Shown: positions 11,818-25,603, numbered from the stretch's first letter. The stretch: 64,000 bases of DNA from Phytophthora colocasiae (GCA_018806915.1 JAGKQI010000047.1:620001-684000); one strand, 5' to 3'. The notes: generated by a model from the letters alone, not told the origin. Numbers and translations: made by a program.

Positions 11818-12316
11818 GTCAAACACAACAACACACTGCCATCCACAAACAACACTGCATCATCGCACCACCACTTCCTAGACGCAACGTACACGGACAC
11901 GCCATCACGCCTATCACCCATATCCACAACGCCGCACTCCATCCGCTGCCATATACCGCCCTCCATAAGTTACAGCCATGCAAAGTCGGTGCCGCCATGT
12001 CGTCGCCATCGCCTCGTATTGGCTGTTTGCACGAAGCAGCTCAACGCACCCCGCTAGAGAACCCCACCACCGTGTCGAACCCGTCACTCGGACGTTCATC
12101 AGCGCTGACCGAGTGTTGTACCCTGTCAAGACTCGAGCCATGCTCACGCAGTCCAATGTTACCCGACAAATCGAGCGCCATCGTGACGATTGCAGGGCGT
12201 GGTAACAACATTGGCGGGGTGCGTGACCTTCTTGTGTAGCATAGCGAGCCATGTATTGCAGTAGACGCAAGAAAGTCGTAAAAGTAGGAGCGCTAGAGAG
12301 TGCAAAAGTGCAAAAG

Positions 12317-12322
12317 TGCCGC

Positions 12323-12380
<58 letters not shown>

Positions 12381-12384
12381 AGGC
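12317..12384 (-). pseudogene. tRNA-Phe with 5-nt deletion, array copy 22 (68 nt)
   Basis: 572 bp after copy 21. Same deletion as copy 20, T-type spacer. Confidence 0.85.
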
Positions 12385-12888
12385 GTCAAACACAACAACA
12401 CACTGCCATCCACAAAAACTTGCACACACTGCATCATCGCACCACCACTTCCTAGACGCAACGTACACGGACACGCCATCACGCCTATCACCCATATCCA
12501 CAACGCCGCACTCCATCCGCTGCCATATACCGCCCTCCATAAGTTACAGCCATGCAAAGTCGGTGCCGCCATGTCGTCGCCATCGCCTCGTATTGGCTGT
12601 TTGCACGAAGCAGCTCAACGCACCCCGCTAGAGAACCCCACCACCGTGTCGAACCCGTCACTCGGACGTTCATCAGCGCTGACCGAGTGTTGTACCCTGT
12701 CAAGACTCGAGCCATGCTCACGCAGTCCAATGTTACCCGACAAATCGAGCGCCATCGTGACGATTGCAGGGCGTGGTAGCAACATTGGCGGGTGCGTGAC
12801 CTTCTTGTGTAGCATAGCGAGCCATGTATTGCAGTAGACGCAAGAAAGTCGTAAAAGTAGGAGCGCTAGAGAGTGCAAAAGTGCAAAG

Positions 12889-12899
12889 TGCCGCGACCC

Positions 12900-12957
<58 letters not shown>

Positions 12958-12961
12958 AGGC
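12889..12961 (-). tRNA. tRNA-Phe: tRNA-Phe (GAA), array copy 23
   Basis: 572 bp after copy 22. Consensus tRNA. Proximal terminator tract is T3, distal tract T4. C-type spacer. Confidence 0.85.
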
Positions 12962-13467
12962 GTCAAACACAACAACACACTGCCATCCACAAAAACTTGC
13001 ACACACTGCATCATCGCACCACCACTTCCTAGACGCAACGTACACGGACACGCCATCACGCCTATCACCCATATCCACAACGCCGCACTCCATCCGCTGC
13101 CATATACCGCCCTCCATAAGTTACAGCCATGCAAAGTCGGTGCCGCCATGTCGTCGCCATCGCCTCGTATTGGCTGTTTGCACGAAGCAGCTCAACGCAC
13201 CCCGCTAGAGAACCCCACCACCGTGCCGAACCCGTCACTCGGACGTTCATCAGCGCTGACCGAGTGTTGTACCCTGTCAAGACTCGAGCCATGCTCACGC
13301 AGTCCAATGTTACCCGACAAATCGAGCGCCATCGTGACAATTGCAGGGCGTGGTAGCAACATTGGCGGGGTGCGTGACCTTCTTGTGTAGCATAGCGAGC
13401 CATGTATTGCAGTAGACGCAAGAAAGTCGTAAAAGTAGGAGCGCTAGAGAGTGCAAAAGTTCAAAAG

Positions 13468-13478
13468 TGCCGCGACCC

Positions 13479-13536
<58 letters not shown>

Positions 13537-13540
13537 AGGC
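13468..13540 (-). tRNA. tRNA-Phe: tRNA-Phe (GAA), array copy 24
   Basis: 579 bp after copy 23. Consensus tRNA, with one substitution between the two T4 tracts. C-type spacer. Confidence 0.85.
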
Positions 13541-14053
13541 GTCAAACACAACAACACACTGCCATCCACAAAAACTTGCACACACTGCATCATCGCACCA
13601 CCACTTCCTAGACGCAACGTACACGGACACGCCATCACGCCTATCACCCATATCCACAACGCCGCACTCCATCCGCTGCCATATACCGCCCTCCATAAGT
13701 TACAGCCATGCAAAGTCGGTGCCGCCATGTCGTCGCCATCGCCTCGTATTGGCTGTTTGCACGAAGCAGCTCAACGCACCCCGCTAGAGAACCCCACCAC
13801 CGTGCCGAACCCGTCACTCGGACGTTCATCAGCGCTGACCGAGTGTTGTACCCTGTCAAGACTCGAGCCATGCTCACGCAGTCCAATGTTACCCGACAAA
13901 TCGAGCGCCATCGTGACGATTTGCAGGGCGTGGTAGCAACATTGGCGGTGCGTGACCTTCTTGTGTAGCATAGCGAGCCATGTATTGCAGTAGACGCAAG
14001 AAAGTCGTAAAAGTAGGAGCGCTAGAGAGTGCAAAAGTGCAAAAGTGCAAAAG

Positions 14054-14128
14054 TGCCGCGACCCGGGATCAGAACCAGGGACCTTCAGATCTTCCAGTCT
14101 GACGCTCTCCCAACTGAGCTATCGAGGC
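14054..14128 (-). pseudogene. Damaged tRNA-Phe, array copy 25 (75 nt)
   Basis: 586 bp after copy 24. Two single-base insertions: one in the T loop (which also breaks the B box) and one in the anticodon loop, making it eight bases. A third T4 tract lies downstream. T-type spacer. Confidence 0.75.
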
Positions 14129-14634
14129 GTCAAACACAACAACACACTGCCATCCACAAAAACTTGCACACACTGCATCATCGCACCACCACTTCCTAGA
14201 CGCAACGTACACGGACACGCCATCACGCCTATCACCCATATCCACAACGCCGCACTCCATCCGCTGCCATATACCGCCCTCCATAAGTTACAGCCATGCA
14301 AAGTCGGTGCCGCCATGTCGTCGCCATCGCCTCGTATTGGCTGTTTGCACGAAGCAGCTCAACGCACCCCGCTAGAGAACCCCACCACCGTGTCGAACCC
14401 GTCACTCGGACGTTCATCAGCGCTGACCGAGTGTTGTACCCTGTCAAGACTCGAGCCATGCTCACGCAGTCCAATGTTACCCGACAAATCGAGCGCCATC
14501 GTGACGATTGCAGGGCGTGGTAGCAACATTGGCGGGGTGCGTGACCTTCTTGTGTAGCATAGCGAGCCATGTATTGCAGTAGACGCAAGAAAGTCGTAAA
14601 AGTAGGAGCGCTAGAGAGTGCAAAAGTGCAAAAG

Positions 14635-14645
14635 TGCCGCGACCC

Positions 14646-14703
<58 letters not shown>

Positions 14704-14707
14704 AGGC
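14635..14707 (-). tRNA. tRNA-Phe: tRNA-Phe (GAA), array copy 26
   Basis: 581 bp after copy 25. Consensus tRNA. C-type spacer missing about 6 bp of the ACAACACAC tract just upstream. Confidence 0.85.
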
Positions 14708-15206
14708 GTCAAACACAACAACTGCCATCCACAAAAACTTGCACACACTGCATCATCGCACCACCACTTCCTAGACGCAACGTACACGGACACGCCATCA
14801 CGCCTATCACCCATATCCACAACGCCGCACTCCATCCGCTGCCATATACCGCCCTCCATAAGTTACAGCCATGCAAAGTCGGTGCCGCCATGTCGTCGCC
14901 ATCGCCTCGTATTGGCTGTTTGCACGAAGCAGCTCAACGCACCCCGCTAGAGAACCCCACCACCGTGCCGAACCCGTCACTCGGACGTTCATCAGCGCTG
15001 ACCGAGTGTTGTACCCTGTCAAGACTCGAGCCATGCTCACGCAGTCCAATGTTACCCGACAAATCGAGCGCCATCGTGACGATTGCAGGGCGTGGTAGCA
15101 ACATTGGCGGGTGCGTGACCTTCTTGTGTAGCATAGCGAGCCATGTATTGCAGTAGACGCAAGAAAGTCGTAAAGTAGGAGCGCTGAGAGTGCAAAAGTG
15201 CAAAAG

Positions 15207-15217
15207 TGCCGCGACCC

Positions 15218-15275
<58 letters not shown>

Positions 15276-15279
15276 AGGC
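15207..15279 (-). tRNA. tRNA-Phe: tRNA-Phe (GAA), array copy 27
   Basis: 572 bp after copy 26. Consensus tRNA, C-type spacer. Confidence 0.85.
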
Positions 15280-15786
15280 GTCAAACACAACAACACACTG
15301 CCATCCACAAAAACTTGCACACACTGCATCATCGCACCACCACTTCCTAGACGCAACGTACACGGACACGCCATCACGCCTATCACCCATATCCACAACG
15401 CCGCACTCCATCCGCTGCCATATACCGCCCTCCATAAGTTACAGCCATGCAAAGTCGGTGCCGCCATGTCGTCGCCATCGCCTCGTATTGGCTGTTTGCA
15501 CGAAAGCAGCTCAACGCACCCCGCTAGAGAACCCCACCACCGTGCCGAACCCGTCACTCGGACGTTCATCAGCGCTGACCGAGTGTTGTACCCTGTCAAG
15601 ACTCGAGCCATGCTCACGCAGTCCAATGTTACCCGACAAATCGAGCGCCATCGTGACGATTGCAGGGCGTGGTAGCAACATTGGCGGGGTGCGTGACCTT
15701 CTTGTGTAGCATAGCGAGCCATGTATTGCAGTAGACGCAAGAAAGTCGTAAAAGTAGGAGCGCTAGAGAGTGCAAAAGTGCAAAAG

Positions 15787-15792
15787 TGCCGC

Positions 15793-15850
<58 letters not shown>

Positions 15851-15854
15851 AGGC
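15787..15854 (-). pseudogene. tRNA-Phe with 5-nt deletion, array copy 28 (68 nt)
   Basis: 580 bp after copy 27. Same deletion as copy 20, but here beside a C-type spacer. Confidence 0.85.
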
Positions 15855-16360
15855 GTCAAACACAACAACACACTGCCATCCACAAAAACTTGCACACACT
15901 GCATCATCGCACCACCACTTCCTAGACGCAACGTACACGGACACGCCATCACGCCTATCACCCATATCCACAACGCCGCACTCCATCCGCTGCCATATAC
16001 CGCCCTCCATAAGTTACAGCCATGCAAAGTCGGTGCCGCCATGTCGTCGCCATCGCCTCGTATTGGCTGTTTGCACGAAGCAGCTCAACGCACCCCGCTA
16101 GAGAACCCCACCACCGTGCCGAACCCGTCACTCGGACGTTCATCAGCGCTGACCGAGTGTTGTACCCTGTCAAGACTCGAGCCATGCTCACGCAGTCCAA
16201 TGTTACCCGACAAATCGAGCGCCATCGTGACGATTGCAGGGCGTGGTAGCAACATTGGCGGGGTGCGTGACCTTCTTGTGTAGCATAGCGAGCCATGTAT
16301 TGCAGTAGACGCAAGAAAGTCGTAAAAGTAGGAGCGCTAGAGAGTGCAAAAGTGCAAAAG

Positions 16361-16371
16361 TGCCGCGACCC

Positions 16372-16429
<58 letters not shown>

Positions 16430-16433
16430 AGGC
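16361..16433 (-). tRNA. tRNA-Phe: tRNA-Phe (GAA), array copy 29
   Basis: 574 bp after copy 28. Consensus sequence, C-type spacer. Confidence 0.85.
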
Positions 16434-16939
16434 GTCAAACACAACAACACACTGCCATCCACAAAAACTTGCACACACTGCATCATCGCACCACCACTTC
16501 CTAGACGCAACGTACACGGACACGCCATCACGCCTATCACCCATATCCACAACGCCGCACTCCATCCGCTGCCATATACCGCCCTCCATAAGTTACAGCC
16601 ATGCAAAGTCGGTGCCGCCATGTCGTCGCCATCGCCTCGTATTGGCTGTTTGCACGAAGCAGCTCAACGCACCCCGCTAGAGAACCCCACCACCGTGCCG
16701 AACCCGTCACTCGGACGTTCATCAGCGCTGACCGAGTGTTGTACCCTGTCAAGACTCGAGCCATGCTCACGCAGTCCAATGTTACCCGACAAATCGAGCG
16801 CCATCGTGACGATTGCAGGGCGTGGTAGCAACATTGGCGGGGTGCGTGACCTTCTTGTGTAGCATAGCGAGCCATGTATTGCAGTAGACGCAAGAAAGTC
16901 GTAAAAGTAGGAGCGCTAGAGAGTGCAAAAGTGCAAAAG

Positions 16940-16950
16940 TGCCGCGACCC

Positions 16951-17008
<58 letters not shown>

Positions 17009-17012
17009 AGGC
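16940..17012 (-). tRNA. tRNA-Phe: tRNA-Phe (GAA), array copy 30
   Basis: 579 bp after copy 29. Consensus sequence, C-type spacer. Confidence 0.85.
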
Positions 17013-17518
17013 GTCAAACACAACAACACACTGCCATCCACAAAAACTTGCACACACTGCATCATCGCACCACCACTTCCTAGACGCAACGTACACGGAC
17101 ACGCCATCACGCCTATCACCCATATCCACAACGCCGCACTCCATCCGCTGCCATATACCGCCCTCCATAAGTTACAGCCATGCAAAGTCGGTGCCGCCAT
17201 GTCGTCGCCATCGCCTCGTATTGGCTGTTTGCACGAAGCAGCTCAACGCACCCCGCTAGAGAACCCCACCACCGTGCCGAACCCGTCACTCGGACGTTCA
17301 TCAGCGCTGACCGAGTGTTGTACCCTGTCAAGACTCGAGCCATGCTCACGCAGTCCAATGTTACCCGACAAATCGAGCGCCATCGTGACGATTGCAGGGC
17401 GTGGTAGCAACATTGGCGGGGTGCGTGACCTTCTTGTGTAGCATAGCGAGCCATGTATTGCAGTAGACGCAAGAAAGTCGTAAAAGTAGGAGCGCTTTTG
17501 TGTGCAAATGTGAAAAAG

Positions 17519-17529
17519 TGCCGCGACCG

Positions 17530-17574
<45 letters not shown>

Positions 17575-17592
17575 CAACTGAGCTATCGAGGC
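17519..17592 (-). pseudogene. Variant tRNA-Phe, array copy 31 (74 nt)
   Basis: 579 bp after copy 30. Extra G in the D loop (tolerable) and a substitution in the T-stem 3' strand (CCGGG to CCCGG) that creates a mismatch. The downstream terminator region is diverged (a single T5-like tract). It may still be a weak tRNA. T-type spacer. Confidence 0.5.
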
Positions 17593-18096
17593 GTCAAACA
17601 CAACAACTGCCATCCATCCACAAAACTTGCACACACTGCATCATCGCACCACCACTTCCTAGACGCAACGTACACGGACACGCCATCACGCCTATCACCC
17701 ATATCCACAACGCCGCACTCCATCCGCTGCCATATACCGCCCTCCATAAGTTACAGCCATGCAAAGTCGGTGCCGCCATGTCGTCGCCATCGCCTCGTAT
17801 TGGCTGTTTGCACGAAGCAGCTCAACGCACCCCGCTGAGAACCCCACCACCGTGTCGAACCCGTCACTCGGACGTTCATCAGCGCTGACCGAGTGTTGTA
17901 CCCTGTCAAGACTCGAGCCATGCTCACGCAGTCCAATGTTACCCGACAAATCGAGCGCCATCGTGACGATTGCAGGGCGTGGTAGCAACATTGGCGGGGT
18001 GCGTGACCTTCTTGTGTAGCATAGCGAGCCATGTATTGCAGTAGACGCAAGAAAGTCGTAAAAGTAGGAGCGCTAGAGAGTGCAAAAGTGCAAAAG

Positions 18097-18102
18097 TGCC
18101 GC

Positions 18103-18160
<58 letters not shown>

Positions 18161-18164
18161 AGGC
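18097..18164 (-). pseudogene. tRNA-Phe with 5-nt deletion, array copy 32 (68 nt)
   Basis: 578 bp after copy 31. Same deletion as copy 20. T-type spacer, adjacent to another deleted copy. Confidence 0.85.
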
Positions 18165-18670
18165 GTCAAACACAACAACACACTGCCATCCACAAAAACT
18201 TGCACACACTGCATCATCGCACCACCACTTCCTAGACGCAACGTACACGGACACGCCATCACGCCTATCACCCATATCCACAACGCCGCACTCCATCCGC
18301 TGCCATATACCGCCCTCCATAAGTTACAGCCATGCAAAGTCGGTGCCGCCATGTCGTCGCCATCGCCTCGTATTGGCTGTTTGCACGAAGCAGCTCAACG
18401 CACCCCGCTAGAGAACCCCACCACCGTGTCGAACCCGTCACTCGGACGTTCATCAGCGCTGACCGAGTGTTGTACCCTGTCAAGACTCGAGCCATGCTCA
18501 CGCAGTCCAATGTTACCCGACAAATCGAGCGCCATCGTGACGATTGCAGGGCGTGGTAGCAACATTGGCGGGGTGCGTGACCTTCTTGTGTAGCATAGCG
18601 AGCCATGTATTGCAGTAGACGCAAGAAAGTCGTAAAAGTAGGAGCGCTAGAGAGTGCAAAAGTGCAAAAG

Positions 18671-18676
18671 TGCCGC

Positions 18677-18734
<58 letters not shown>

Positions 18735-18738
18735 AGGC
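18671..18738 (-). pseudogene. tRNA-Phe with 5-nt deletion, array copy 33 (68 nt)
   Basis: 574 bp after copy 32. Same deletion, C-type spacer. Confidence 0.85.
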
Positions 18739-19244
18739 GTCAAACACAACAACACACTGCCATCCACAAAAACTTGCACACACTGCATCATCGCACCACC
18801 ACTTCCTAGACGCAACGTACACGGACACGCCATCACGCCTATCACCCATATCCACAACGCCGCACTCCATCCGCTGCCATATACCGCCCTCCATAAGTTA
18901 CAGCCATGCAAAGTCGGTGCCGCCATGTCGTCGCCATCGCCTCGTATTGGCTGTTTGCACGAAGCAGCTCAACGCACCCCGCTAGAGAACCCCACCACCG
19001 TGCCGAACCCGTCACTCGGACGTTCATCAGCGCTGACCGAGTGTTGTACCCTGTCAAGACTCGAGCCATGCTCACGCAGTCCAATGTTACCCGACAAATC
19101 GAGCGCCATCGTGACGATTGCAGGGCGTGGTAGCAACATTGGCGGGGTGCGTGACCTTCTTGTGTAGCATAGCGAGCCATGTATTGCAGTAGACGCAAGA
19201 AAGTCGTAAAAGTAGGAGCGCTAGAGAGTGCAAAAGTGCAAAAG

Positions 19245-19255
19245 TGCCGCGACCC

Positions 19256-19313
<58 letters not shown>

Positions 19314-19317
19314 AGGC
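19245..19317 (-). tRNA. tRNA-Phe: tRNA-Phe (GAA), array copy 34
   Basis: 574 bp after copy 33. Consensus tRNA. T-type spacer, also carrying the minor GGTAACAAC variant found in copies 10, 21 and 50. Confidence 0.85.
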
Positions 19318-19823
19318 GTCAAACACAACAACACACTGCCATCCACAAAAACTTGCACACACTGCATCATCGCACCACCACTTCCTAGACGCAACGTACA
19401 CGGACACGCCATCACGCCTATCACCCATATCCACAACGCCGCACTCCATCCGCTGCCATATACCGCCCTCCATAAGTTACAGCCATGCAAAGTCGGTGCC
19501 GCCATGTCGTCGCCATCGCCTCGTATTGGCTGTTTGCACGAAGCAGCTCAACGCACCCCGCTAGAGAACCCCACCACCGTGTCGAACCCGTCACTCGGAC
19601 GTTCATCAGCGCTGACCGAGTGTTGTACCCTGTCAAGACTCGAGCCATGCTCACGCAGTCCAATGTTACCCGACAAATCGAGCGCCATCGTGACGATTGC
19701 AGGGCGTGGTAACAACATTGGCGGGGTGCGTGACCTTCTTGTGTAGCATAGCGAGCCATGTATTGCAGTAGACGCAAGAAAGTCGTAAAAGTAGGAGCGC
19801 TAGAGAGTGCAAAAGTGCAAAAG

Positions 19824-19834
19824 TGCCGCGACCC

Positions 19835-19892
<58 letters not shown>

Positions 19893-19896
19893 AGGC
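19824..19896 (-). tRNA. tRNA-Phe: tRNA-Phe (GAA), array copy 35
   Basis: 579 bp after copy 34. Consensus sequence, C-type spacer. Confidence 0.85.
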
Positions 19897-20402
19897 GTCA
19901 AACACAACAACACACTGCCATCCACAAAAACTTGCACACACTGCATCATCGCACCACCACTTCCTAGACGCAACGTACACGGACACGCCATCACGCCTAT
20001 CACCCATATCCACAACGCCGCACTCCATCCGCTGCCATATACCGCCCTCCATAAGTTACAGCCATGCAAAGTCGGTGCCGCCATGTCGTCGCCATCGCCT
20101 CGTATTGGCTGTTTGCACGAAGCAGCTCAACGCACCCCGCTAGAGAACCCCACCACCGTGCCGAACCCGTCACTCGGACGTTCATCAGCGCTGACCGAGT
20201 GTTGTACCCTGTCAAGACTCGAGCCATGCTCACGCAGTCCAATGTTACCCGACAAATCGAGCGCCATCGTGACGATTGCAGGGCGTGGTAGCAACATTGG
20301 CGGGGTGCGTGACCTTCTTGTGTAGCATAGCGAGCCATGTATTGCAGTAGACGCAAGAAAGTCGTAAAAGTAGGAGCGCTAGAGAGTGCAAAAGTGCAAA
20401 AG

Positions 20403-20413
20403 TGCCGCGACCC

Positions 20414-20471
<58 letters not shown>

Positions 20472-20475
20472 AGGC
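20403..20475 (-). tRNA. tRNA-Phe: tRNA-Phe (GAA), array copy 36
   Basis: 579 bp after copy 35. Consensus sequence, C-type spacer. Confidence 0.85.
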
Positions 20476-20983
20476 GTCAAACACAACAACACACTGCCAT
20501 CCACAAAAACTTGCACACACTGCATCATCGCACCACCACTTCCTAGACGCAACGTACACGGACACGCCATCACGCCTATCACCCATATCCACAACGCCGC
20601 ACTCCATCCGCTGCCATATACCGCCCTCCATAAGTTACAGCCATGCAAAGTCGGTGCCGCCATGTCGTCGCCATCGCCTCGTATTGGCTGTTTGCACGAA
20701 GCAGCTCAACGCACCCCGCTAGAGAACCCCACCACCGTGCCGAACCCGTCACTCGGACGTTCATCAGCGCTGACCGAGTGTTGTACCCTGTCAAGACTCG
20801 AGCCATGCTCACGCAGTCCAATGTTACCCGACAAATCGAGCGCCATCGTGACGATTGCAGGGCGTGGTAGCAACATTGGCGGGGTGCGTGACCTTCTTGT
20901 GTAGCATAGCGAGCCATGTATTGCAGTAGACGCAAGAAAGTCGTAAAAGTAGGAGCGCTAGAGGAGTGCAAAAAGTGCAAAAG

Positions 20984-20994
20984 TGCCGCGACCC

Positions 20995-21039
<45 letters not shown>

Positions 21040-21057
21040 CAACTGAGCTATCGAGGC
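20984..21057 (-). tRNA. tRNA-Phe: tRNA-Phe (GAA), array copy 37 (74 nt, D-loop +G)
   Basis: 581 bp after copy 36. One extra G in the D loop, a position where tRNAs naturally vary in length, so it is kept as a complete tRNA. Distal terminator tract is T5. C-type spacer. Confidence 0.75.
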
Positions 21058-21562
21058 GTCAAACACAACAACACACTGCCATCCACAAAAACTTGCACAC
21101 ACTGCATCATCGCACCACCACTTCTAGACGCAACGTACACGGACACGCCATCACGCCTATCACCCATATCCACAACGCCGCACTCCATCCGCTGCCATAT
21201 ACCGCCCTCCATAAGTTACAGCCATGCAAAGTCGGTGCCGCCATGTCGTCGCCATCGCCTCGTATTGGCTGTTTGCACGAAGCAGCTCAACGCACCCCGC
21301 TAGAGAACCCCACCACCGTGCCGAACCCGTCACTCGGACGTTCATCAGCGCTGACCGAGTGTTGTACCCTGTCAAGACTCGAGCCATGCTCACGCAGTCC
21401 AATGTTACCCGACAAATCGAGCGCCATCGTGACGATTGCAGGGCGTGGTAGCAACATTGGCGGGGTGCGTGACCTTCTTGTGTAGCATAGCGAGCCATGT
21501 ATTGCAGTAGACGCAAGAAAGTCGTAAAAGTAGGAGCGCTAGAGAGTGCAAAAGTGCAAAAG

Positions 21563-21573
21563 TGCCGCGACCC

Positions 21574-21631
<58 letters not shown>

Positions 21632-21635
21632 AGGC
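21563..21635 (-). tRNA. tRNA-Phe: tRNA-Phe (GAA), array copy 38
   Basis: 579 bp after copy 37. Consensus sequence, C-type spacer. Confidence 0.85.
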
Positions 21636-22140
21636 GTCAAACACAACAACACACTGCCATCCACAAAAACTTGCACACACTGCATCATCGCACCACCACT
21701 TCCTAGACGCAACGTACACGGACACGCCATCACGCCTATCACCCATATCCACAACGCCGCACTCCATCCGCTGCCATATACCGCCCTCCATAAGTTACAG
21801 CCATGCAAAGTCGGTGCCGCCATGTCGTCGCCATCGCCTCGTATTGGCTGTTTGCACGAAGCAGCTCAACGCACCCCGCTAGAGAACCCCACCACCGTGC
21901 CGAACCCGTCACTCGGACGTTCATCAGCGCTGACCGAGTGTTGTACCCTGTCAAGACTCGAGCCATGCTCACGCAGTCCAATGTTACCCGACAAATCGAG
22001 CGCCATCGTGACGATTGCAGGGCGTGGTAGCAACATTGGCGGGTGCGTGACCTTCTTGTGTAGCATAGCGAGCCATGTATTGCAGTAGACGCAAGAAAGT
22101 CGTAAAAGTAGGAGCGCTAGAGAGTGCAAAAGTGCAAAAG

Positions 22141-22151
22141 TGCCGCGACCC

Positions 22152-22209
<58 letters not shown>

Positions 22210-22213
22210 AGGC
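22141..22213 (-). tRNA. tRNA-Phe: tRNA-Phe (GAA), array copy 39
   Basis: 578 bp after copy 38. Consensus sequence, C-type spacer. Confidence 0.85.
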
Positions 22214-22719
22214 GTCAAACACAACAACACACTGCCATCCACAAAAACTTGCACACACTGCATCATCGCACCACCACTTCCTAGACGCAACGTACACGGA
22301 CACGCCATCACGCCTATCACCCATATCCACAACGCCGCACTCCATCCGCTGCCATATACCGCCCTCCATAAGTTACAGCCATGCAAAGTCGGTGCCGCCA
22401 TGTCGTCGCCATCGCCTCGTATTGGCTGTTTGCACGAAGCAGCTCAACGCACCCCGCTAGAGAACCCCACCACCGTGCCGAACCCGTCACTCGGACGTTC
22501 ATCAGCGCTGACCGAGTGTTGTACCCTGTCAAGACTCGAGCCATGCTCACGCAGTCCAATGTTACCCGACAAATCGAGCGCCATCGTGACGATTGCAGGG
22601 CGTGGTAGCAACATTGGCGGGGTGCGTGACCTTCTTGTGTAGCATAGCGAGCCATGTATTGCAGTAGACGCAAGAAAGTCGTAAAAGTAGGAGCGCTAGA
22701 GAGTGCAAAAGTGCAAAAG

Positions 22720-22725
22720 TGCCGC

Positions 22726-22783
<58 letters not shown>

Positions 22784-22787
22784 AGGC
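22720..22787 (-). pseudogene. tRNA-Phe with 5-nt deletion, array copy 40 (68 nt)
   Basis: 579 bp after copy 39. Same deletion as copy 20. C-type spacer, first of an adjacent deleted pair. Confidence 0.85.
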
Positions 22788-23293
22788 GTCAAACACAACA
22801 ACACACTGCCATCCACAAAAACTTGCACACACTGCATCATCGCACCACCACTTCCTAGACGCAACGTACACGGACACGCCATCACGCCTATCACCCATAT
22901 CCACAACGCCGCACTCCATCCGCTGCCATATACCGCCCTCCATAAGTTACAGCCATGCAAAGTCGGTGCCGCCATGTCGTCGCCATCGCCTCGTATTGGC
23001 TGTTTGCACGAAGCAGCTCAACGCACCCCGCTAGAGAACCCCACCACCGTGCCGAACCCGTCACTCGGACGTTCATCAGCGCTGACCGAGTGTTGTACCC
23101 TGTCAAGACTCGAGCCATGCTCACGCAGTCCAATGTTACCCGACAAATCGAGCGCCATCGTGACGATTGCAGGGCGTGGTAGCAACATTGGCGGGGTGCG
23201 TGACCTTCTTGTGTAGCATAGCGAGCCATGTATTGCAGTAGACGCAAGAAAGTCGTAAAAGTAGGAGCGCTAGAGAGTGCAAAAGTGCAAAAG

Positions 23294-23299
23294 TGCCGC

Positions 23300-23357
<58 letters not shown>

Positions 23358-23361
23358 AGGC
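23294..23361 (-). pseudogene. tRNA-Phe with 5-nt deletion, array copy 41 (68 nt)
   Basis: 574 bp after copy 40. Same deletion, C-type spacer. Confidence 0.85.
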
Positions 23362-23867
23362 GTCAAACACAACAACACACTGCCATCCACAAAAACTTGC
23401 ACACACTGCATCATCGCACCACCACTTCCTAGACGCAACGTACACGGACACGCCATCACGCCTATCACCCATATCCACAACGCCGCACTCCATCCGCTGC
23501 CATATACCGCCCTCCATAAGTTACAGCCATGCAAAGTCGGTGCCGCCATGTCGTCGCCATCGCCTCGTATTGGCTGTTTGCACGAAGCAGCTCAACGCAC
23601 CCCGCTAGAGAACCCCACCACCGTGCCGAACCCGTCACTCGGACGTTCATCAGCGCTGACCGAGTGTTGTACCCTGTCAAGACTCGAGCCATGCTCACGC
23701 AGTCCAATGTTACCCGACAAATCGAGCGCCATCGTGACGATTGCAGGGCGTGGTAGCAACATTGGCGGGGTGCGTGACCTTCTTGTGTAGCATAGCGAGC
23801 CATGTATTGCAGTAGACGCAAGAAAGTCGTAAAAGTAGGAGCGCTAGAGAGTGCAAAAGTGCAAAAG

Positions 23868-23878
23868 TGCCGCGACCC

Positions 23879-23936
<58 letters not shown>

Positions 23937-23940
23937 AGGC
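23868..23940 (-). tRNA. tRNA-Phe: tRNA-Phe (GAA), array copy 42
   Basis: 574 bp after copy 41. Consensus tRNA. C-type spacer with four clustered substitutions at 24,037-24,054. Confidence 0.85.
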
Positions 23941-24446
23941 GTCAAACACAACAACACACTGCCATCCACAAAAACTTGCACACACTGCATCATCGCACCA
24001 CCACTTCCTAGACGCAACGTACACGGACACGCCATCACCCCAATCACCCAAATACACAACGCCGCACTCCATCCGCTGCCATATACCGCCCTCCATAAGT
24101 TACAGCCATGCAAAGTCGGTGCCGCCATGTCGTCGCCATCGCCTCGTATTGGCTGTTTGCACGAAGCAGCTCAACGCACCCCGCTAGAGAACCCCACCAC
24201 CGTGCCGAACCCGTCACTCGGACGTTCATCAGCGCTGACCGAGTGTTGTACCCTGTCAAGACTCGAGCCATGCTCACGCAGTCCAATGTTACCCGACAAA
24301 TCGAGCGCCATCGTGACGATTGCAGGGCGTGGTAGCAACATTGGCGGGGTGCGTGACCTTCTTGTGTAGCATAGCGAGCCATGTATTGCAGTAGACGCAA
24401 GAAAGTCGTAAAAGTAGGAGCGCTAGAGAGTGCAAAAGTGCAAAAG

Positions 24447-24457
24447 TGCCGCGACCC

Positions 24458-24515
<58 letters not shown>

Positions 24516-24519
24516 AGGC
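24447..24519 (-). tRNA. tRNA-Phe: tRNA-Phe (GAA), array copy 43
   Basis: 579 bp after copy 42. Consensus sequence, C-type spacer. Confidence 0.85.
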
Positions 24520-25023
24520 GTCAAACACAACAACACACTGCCATCCACAAAAACTTGCACACACTGCATCATCGCACCACCACTTCCTAGACGCAACGTA
24601 CACGGACACGCCATCACGCCTATCACCCATATCCACAACGCCGCACTCCATCCGCTGCCATATACCGCCCTCCATAAGTTACAGCCATGCAAAGTCGGTG
24701 CCGCCATGTCGTCGCCATCGCCTCGTATTGGCTGTTTGCACGAAGCAGCTCAACGCACCCCGCTAGAGAACCCCACCACCGTGCCGAACCCGTCACTCGG
24801 ACGTTCATCAGCGCTGACCGAGTGTTGTACCCTGTCAAGACTCGAGCCATGCTCACGCAGTCCAATGTTACCCGACAAATCGAGCGCCATCGTGACGATT
24901 GCAGGGCGTGGTAGCAACATTGGCGGGTGCGTGACCTTCTTGTGTAGCATAGCGAGCCATGTATTGCAGTAGACGCAAGAAAGTCGTAAAGTAGGAGCGC
25001 TAGAGAGTGCAAAAGTGCAAAAG

Positions 25024-25034
25024 TGCCGCGACCC

Positions 25035-25092
<58 letters not shown>

Positions 25093-25096
25093 AGGC
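25024..25096 (-). tRNA. tRNA-Phe: tRNA-Phe (GAA), array copy 44
   Basis: 577 bp after copy 43. Consensus sequence, C-type spacer. Confidence 0.85.
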
Positions 25097-25603
25097 GTCA
25101 AACACAACAACACACTGCCATCCACAAAAACTTGCACACACTGCATCATCGCACCACCACTTCCTAGACGCAACGTACACGGACACGCCATCACGCCTAT
25201 CACCCATATCCACAACGCCGCACTCCATCCGCTGCCATATACCGCCCTCCATAAGTTACAGCCATGCAAAGTCGGTGCCGCCATGTCGTCGCCATCGCCT
25301 CGTATTGGCTGTTTGCACGAAAGCAGCTCAACGCACCCCGCTAGAGAACCCCACCACCGTGCCGAACCCGTCACTCGGACGTTCATCAGCGCTGACCGAG
25401 TGTTGTACCCTGTCAAGACTCGAGCCATGCTCACGCAGTCCAATGTTACCCGACAAATCGAGCGCCATCGTGACGATTGCAGGGCGTGGTAGCAACATTG
25501 GCGGGGTGCGTGACCTTCTTGTGTAGCATAGCGAGCCATGTATTGCAGTAGACGCAAGAAAGTCGTAAAAGTAGGAGCGCTAGAGAGTGCAAAAGTGCAA
25601 AAG